DNA of 64,000 nt from Planctomycetota bacterium. GTDB taxonomy: Bacteria > Planctomycetota > PLA2. The position numbers and the translations under genes were made by a program. The notes under the pieces were generated by a model. The model was not told the DNA's origin, made no database searches, and worked only from the letters and a program-made list of their open reading frames with translations. This document shows positions 63,765-64,000 of this stretch, piece by piece. The first letter of the stretch is position 1. Every line of letters starts with the position of its first letter. The stretch lies in assembly GCA_021776735.1 (NCBI GenBank), contig JAJFFH010000051.1, positions 248,001 to 312,000 on the forward strand. Reading direction: 5' to 3'.

Positions 63765-64000
63765 ATGCGAAAGCTGCCGGCCCTCCTTTTTTTTGCCGCC
63801 CTCTCTCTTTCGGCTTCGGTCGCGTCGGGCGAGGAATCGATCACGGTCGCCGCCCGTCTTGAGGAGACCGTGCGCGCGTTGGCCGCAAATCCGACCCGCC
63901 ACACCGCTTCCAAAGACATCGCCGTCGTAAAGCTCTGGCTGCGGGATCGGCTCGCCAAGCTGGACGGGCTCAAGGTCGAGTTGCAGTCGTACAAGTCGGC
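63765..64000 (+). CDS. Exported protein, N-terminal part (runs off the window)
   Basis: 78 codons are in the window. The start MRKLPALLFFAALSLSASVA and SGEE form a signal peptide with a likely cleavage site at ASG. The mature part begins ESITVAARLEETVRALAANP and reads on as a helical segment (LWLRDRLAKLDGLKVELQSY). A decayed motif (ACATCGCCGTCGT at 63915-63927) reads KDIAVVKL. Function cannot be told from this fragment. Confidence 0.65.
   Translation, partial: MRKLPALLFFAALSLSASVASGEESITVAARLEETVRALAANPTRHTASKDIAVVKLWLRDRLAKLDGLKVELQSYKS

Overview
The window looks like a GC-rich (about two thirds G+C by eye), Gram-negative bacterial chromosome. The best guess is a member of, or close to, the Planctomycetota. 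That guess rests on large secreted HEAT-repeat proteins with a squalene/prenyltransferase-type domain, two ECF sigma factors fused to a membrane helix and strings of carboxypeptidase-regulatory-like domains, and a J-like/degenerate-kinase/LamG giant. It is inference from gene content only. No rRNA, tRNA, CRISPR array, intact insertion sequence or phage gene was seen.

Layout: 1-8225 is the distal part of a complex I operon (end of nuoD, then nuoH-I-J-K-L-M-N, no nuoEFG) ending in a coupled ferritin-like gene and a hairpin. 8307-8993 is an exported L-isoaspartyl methyltransferase. 9062-15074 is a tripartite RND efflux operon. 15099-17555 holds a HEAT protein, an unknown membrane protein and an AhpD-like protein. 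17901-25125 (minus strand) is a complete SUF iron-sulfur operon in the order mrp, rrf2-type regulator, sufB, C, D, S, U, T. 25703-33598 is a tandem triplication of secreted HEAT plus cyclase-like proteins, the third copy frameshifted. 33811-37774 is a membrane-tethered sigma factor and an orphan tail. 37771-42413 holds an MBL hydrolase, a Tat-exported phosphoesterase, a hybrid histidine kinase and a ComB-like phosphatase. 42537-50607 holds a pseudokinase giant, another MBL protein and a class III cyclase with cNMP/GAF/PAS inputs. 50814-58562 holds an ExbD-like secreted protein, the second tethered sigma factor, a transketolase and two membrane proteins. 58575-61973 is an ECF sigma/membrane partner pair and a GH26-like hydrolase whose signal peptide is cut off by an in-frame TGA. 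62058-64000 holds a repetitive secreted protein and the start of another exported protein.

The most striking signal is not a gene. A 14-bp motif, ACGGACGGCGATGT, with flanks reading about GCAAACGGACGGCGATGTCT, occurs at least 26 times with its 12-bp core intact (14 on plus, 12 on minus), plus a tail of degenerate copies. It is read in several different frames, lies in linkers, termini, signal peptides and intergenic gaps, is absent from the nuoH-N genes, and several copies form inverted pairs. This is the pattern expected of a genome-wide DNA-level signal such as an uptake sequence, or of a tiny mobile repeat, and I know of no description of it. Other patterns of note: a roughly 100-bp repeat with inverted ends (two copies), leaderless-type promoters with a TAnnnT box 6-12 bases before the start codon, perfect 10-13 bp hairpins with 3-base loops between genes, and in-frame 12-18 bp tandem micro-repeats in several genes.
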